Under the pieces are notes generated by a model. The model had not been told where the DNA came from. It made no database searches and worked only from the letters and a program-made list of their open reading frames with translations. A DNA stretch of 21,771 nt from Hyphochytrium catenoides (taxonomy: Eukaryota > Sar > Hyphochytriomycetes > Hyphochytriales > Hyphochytriaceae): assembly GCA_900088475.1 (NCBI GenBank), contig FLMG01000772.1:1-21771 (forward strand). Direction: 5' to 3'. Below are positions 20,245 through 21,771 of the stretch, piece by piece; position 1 is the first letter of the stretch, and the number at the start of each line of letters is the position of its first letter. Both the position numbers and the translations under genes were made by a program.

Positions 20245-20674
20245 GCTGGCAATGCTTTGCACAGTACGCTTTATATTGTTTCTCGAAGGCTTGACGGAGG
20301 CGGATATCACGGAAGTGACAGAAGTCATCCATAGACATACGCCCAGTGCAAACCAGTTCACTTGCGAGCGGGAGTACATTTTCATAGCACAGTGTTTTTT
20401 TCTTTCTGCCACATGGCAGGTGCCACACTTTTTCTTTGTCGATGGCTTGCAGTAAAAGCATCACTGAGGTACGACCCATTTTGTACTTGGTGGCAAGCTG
20501 GAAGATCGTCATACCTCCCCTGCGATCTGCCAATAGTGCATTGAATTGGCCTTTCTCCTTCTTTGACAAGAGCCGATCGACACGAGCTAGCATTTTATCC
20601 CTAGGTGGGGGGTCGCATTTGCCTTTTGCAGGGAAAGCCTCACGGCACTCGTTATTCTTGGTCACTAGAGTCAT
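20216..20674 (-). CDS. Helix-turn-helix protein of the element
   Basis: Intact 152-residue frame from ATG 20674 to TAG 20216. Residues about 30-48 form a basic helix (ARVDRLLSKKEKGQFNALL). The stretch MTIFQLATKYKMGRTSVMLL (about 54-73) has the spacing of a helix-turn-helix: a helix with Ala, a Gly turn, then a recognition helix starting GRTSV. The C-terminal half carries several Cys and His residues (CGRKKKTLC, DDFCHFRDIRLRQAF) that could bind zinc or stabilise a fold. Likely a DNA-binding regulator, or the DNA-recognition part of an integrase-like protein. No catalytic motif is visible. It is divergent from the 276-aa gene and convergent with the coiled-coil gene. Family not identified. Confidence 0.7.
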   Translation of the reverse strand: MTLVTKNNECREAFPAKGKCDPPPRDKMLARVDRLLSKKEKGQFNALLADRRGGMTIFQLATKYKMGRTSVMLLLQAIDKEKVWHLPCGRKKKTLCYENVLPLASELVCTGRMSMDDFCHFRDIRLRQAFEKQYKAYCAKHCQLTSSARDGP

Positions 20675-20783
20675 ATCTTCGTCTCGTTGGTCAATTATTT
20701 ATATCCCAGAAGAAAGATCACTGAGGATATATATTGAACAGAGGTAACAAAACTCTAAATTAAGAAAGACGAAAAACGTGAAA
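20675..20783. promoter_or_regulatory. Divergent promoter region of the element
   Basis: A 109-bp AT-rich gap lies between two divergent start codons. For the minus gene, TATAAATA reads at 20703-20696, 22 bases before its ATG. For the plus gene, TATATATT lies at 20728-20735 and TCTAAATT at 20754-20761, before ATG 20784. The TCTAAATT block matches that before the coiled-coil gene, suggesting a shared promoter or initiator signal. Confidence 0.6.
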
Positions 20784-21614
20784 ATGACTACGCGCAGACT
20801 GAGGAAGGAGTTGCCTCCTGTTCAGGGTGACATACTGCCCGATGTCAAAGCAAAAAGCACGGCCACAGTCAAAAGTGCACCACCCATTTTGGGACCTGAT
20901 GACCCTGGGCTTATCGATTTTGCCACGAAAAGTGAGATGGAAAAGGGACTCGGTCGCCGATTCAGTCGGCTTTACAGTGAGGCCTCTGATCTAGCAGGTG
21001 ACGAGCCTGTCAACGTAAAGCACCTGCGCGATGTCGCCAAAGCGAGTGACGACTACATACATGCACTCCAGGGAGCCACCGTCAAAGGTAGAAGGCTTTT
21101 CGACATCCTGTTTGAGAGATACCAGGAATGGTATGCGAAGAGGACTACACCTCCAAGTGAGGAGCAAACGACAAGAAGGAAACAGCTGAGCAAAATGCTT
21201 TCTAATGTAAATAAGCAGTATACTGGTTGCGTCTACCGAGAAGTAGAGAAGCAGAACCCGGAGATTCTCAGCCAGTGCGTTGTTAACTACGATGATCCTG
21301 AAGAGAAATATGAGAGGTACTCCCTGACGCCCCGGGTTCAGCTTGGTGAAGTATCCTATCTGAAAGAATTGGACCAGGGTCGTCGGCAAAGAGCCTCAGT
21401 TCTAAAACCTACTTCTATGAAGCATCTACCTGCCGCACTGAGAGACTATCTAGAGTCTAGCGTGGATGAATATCATGGCTATGAAAAGGAGCTAAAAACG
21501 ATGAGGAAGTATCTCACCCAGGTTCGCGAGAATCATCATAAAGAGCTGGCTTCAAATAGGAGCGTCAAACGACGATTCAGTTCCAGCTCTAGCATTACTG
21601 ATTATTTAGAGTAA
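20784..21614 (+). CDS. Element protein of unknown function, 276 residues
   Basis: Intact frame with ATG at 20784; an in-frame GTG six bases earlier is not needed for translation. I do not recognise the family. The N-terminus is basic and Pro-rich (TRRLRKELPPVQGDILPDVK), the centre is mostly helical and charged, with Tyr/Trp clusters (FDILFERYQEWYAKR), and a coiled-coil-like Glu/Lys stretch lies near residues 228-262. The tail is Arg/Ser-rich (KRRFSSSSSITDYLE). No transmembrane segment, Cys cluster or enzyme motif is visible. The mixed basic ends and helical core would suit a virion-associated, terminal-protein-like or scaffold role, but that is speculation. Transcribed away from the helix-turn-helix gene. 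Confidence 0.7.
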   Translation: MTTRRLRKELPPVQGDILPDVKAKSTATVKSAPPILGPDDPGLIDFATKSEMEKGLGRRFSRLYSEASDLAGDEPVNVKHLRDVAKASDDYIHALQGATVKGRRLFDILFERYQEWYAKRTTPPSEEQTTRRKQLSKMLSNVNKQYTGCVYREVEKQNPEILSQCVVNYDDPEEKYERYSLTPRVQLGEVSYLKELDQGRRQRASVLKPTSMKHLPAALRDYLESSVDEYHGYEKELKTMRKYLTQVRENHHKELASNRSVKRRFSSSSSITDYLE

Positions 21615-21771
21615 GTTAGCATACCAACTCCACTTTTCCTTTGTTGAAGATTCCTTGGCCGTTACAGAAAACCATATCATTAGTTCTTTTTTTGATTTCA
21701 AGGTATAGATCTCTCTGTCAATTTTGTTACGGACAAGGCGCTCTATCATAGATAAAGCCCCTTACCGCAAC
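21615..21771. other. Window end downstream of the last gene
   Basis: 157 bases, AT-rich with a T7 run near 21687. No reading frame of useful length on either strand and no recognisable inverted-repeat end. The element presumably continues beyond the window. Confidence 0.5.

Larger units (their letters stand above)
14600..21771 (+). mobile_element. Polinton/Maverick-like DNA element, left part; right end outside the window
   Basis: The block contains a protein-primed-type family B DNA polymerase followed by three closely packed, intronless small genes with short AT-rich promoters. This layout differs sharply from the intron-rich host genes to the left. Family knowledge: Polintons, adintoviruses and Polinton-like viruses carry such polymerases near one end, with integrase, capsid, protease and packaging ATPase further in. 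None of those is visible here, so class assignment rests on the polymerase alone. The left edge must lie between the last WS/DGAT exon (14534) and the first polymerase codons (about 14642). I could not identify a terminal inverted repeat or target-site duplication, because the other end is off the window. Confidence 0.72.

Noticed and set aside
1-21771. CRISPR arrays, tRNA or rRNA genes
   Set aside because: Reading by eye I found no regularly spaced direct repeats with unique spacers, no cloverleaf and no rRNA signature. A tRNAscan or Rfam run would be needed to exclude small RNAs fully.

Overview
The window looks like nuclear DNA of a unicellular eukaryote, most likely a microalga or another protist. 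Four host-type genes are broken by GT-AG introns whose exons join in phase, gene density is moderate, and the spaces between genes hold microsatellites and short tandem repeats. A multi-exon wax-ester-synthase/DGAT gene fits an oil-making microbe. I cannot name the species. The GC content looks close to 50 percent by eye.

Left part (1-7600), ordinary host genes. An FtsH-like AAA ATPase (134-1490, +, one intron) ends just after its AAA module and has no visible zinc-protease domain. Next come about 1.8 kb without a supported gene, including a 150-bp pyrimidine microsatellite, then a complete three-exon mitochondrial citrate synthase (3323-5081, +). Converging on it is a six-exon YIPF6/Yip1-family Golgi membrane protein (7583-5526, -), whose exons I reconstructed one by one. 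One of its introns carries four copies of a 30-bp tandem repeat.

Middle part (7600-11480), gene-poor and rearranged. It holds a perfect 39-bp tandem duplication, a (CTG)7 run, faint degenerate duplications, and a large inverted repeat: arms of about 384 bp at 9258-9641 and 9869-10250, with a 227-bp spacer. Each arm carries a copy of the same unrecognised coding fragment. The left copy keeps its frame and the right copy is frameshifted.

Right of centre (11480-14534, -): a multi-exon wax ester synthase/diacylglycerol acyltransferase with an HHALGDG active site and a hydrophobic C-terminal tail. Its first N-terminal residues are missing from the visible exons, exactly where the next region begins.

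Right part (about 14.6 kb to the end): a Polinton/Maverick-like DNA element, cut off by the window edge. Its main gene is a family B DNA polymerase of the protein-primed, Polinton type (about 14642-19775, +). All polymerase catalytic motifs are still present, but the gene carries three in-frame stops and three frameshifts. The proofreading exonuclease motifs are eroded, and a Cys-rich zinc-ribbon-like region plus an HNH-nuclease-like domain is fused to the C-terminus. It is followed by three intact small genes: a coiled-coil protein (+), a helix-turn-helix protein (-, overlapping the previous gene tail to tail), and a 276-aa protein of unknown function (+). Compact promoters with TATA-like boxes lie between them. 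No capsid, integrase, packaging ATPase or terminal inverted repeat is visible, so the element is either truncated by the window or incomplete.
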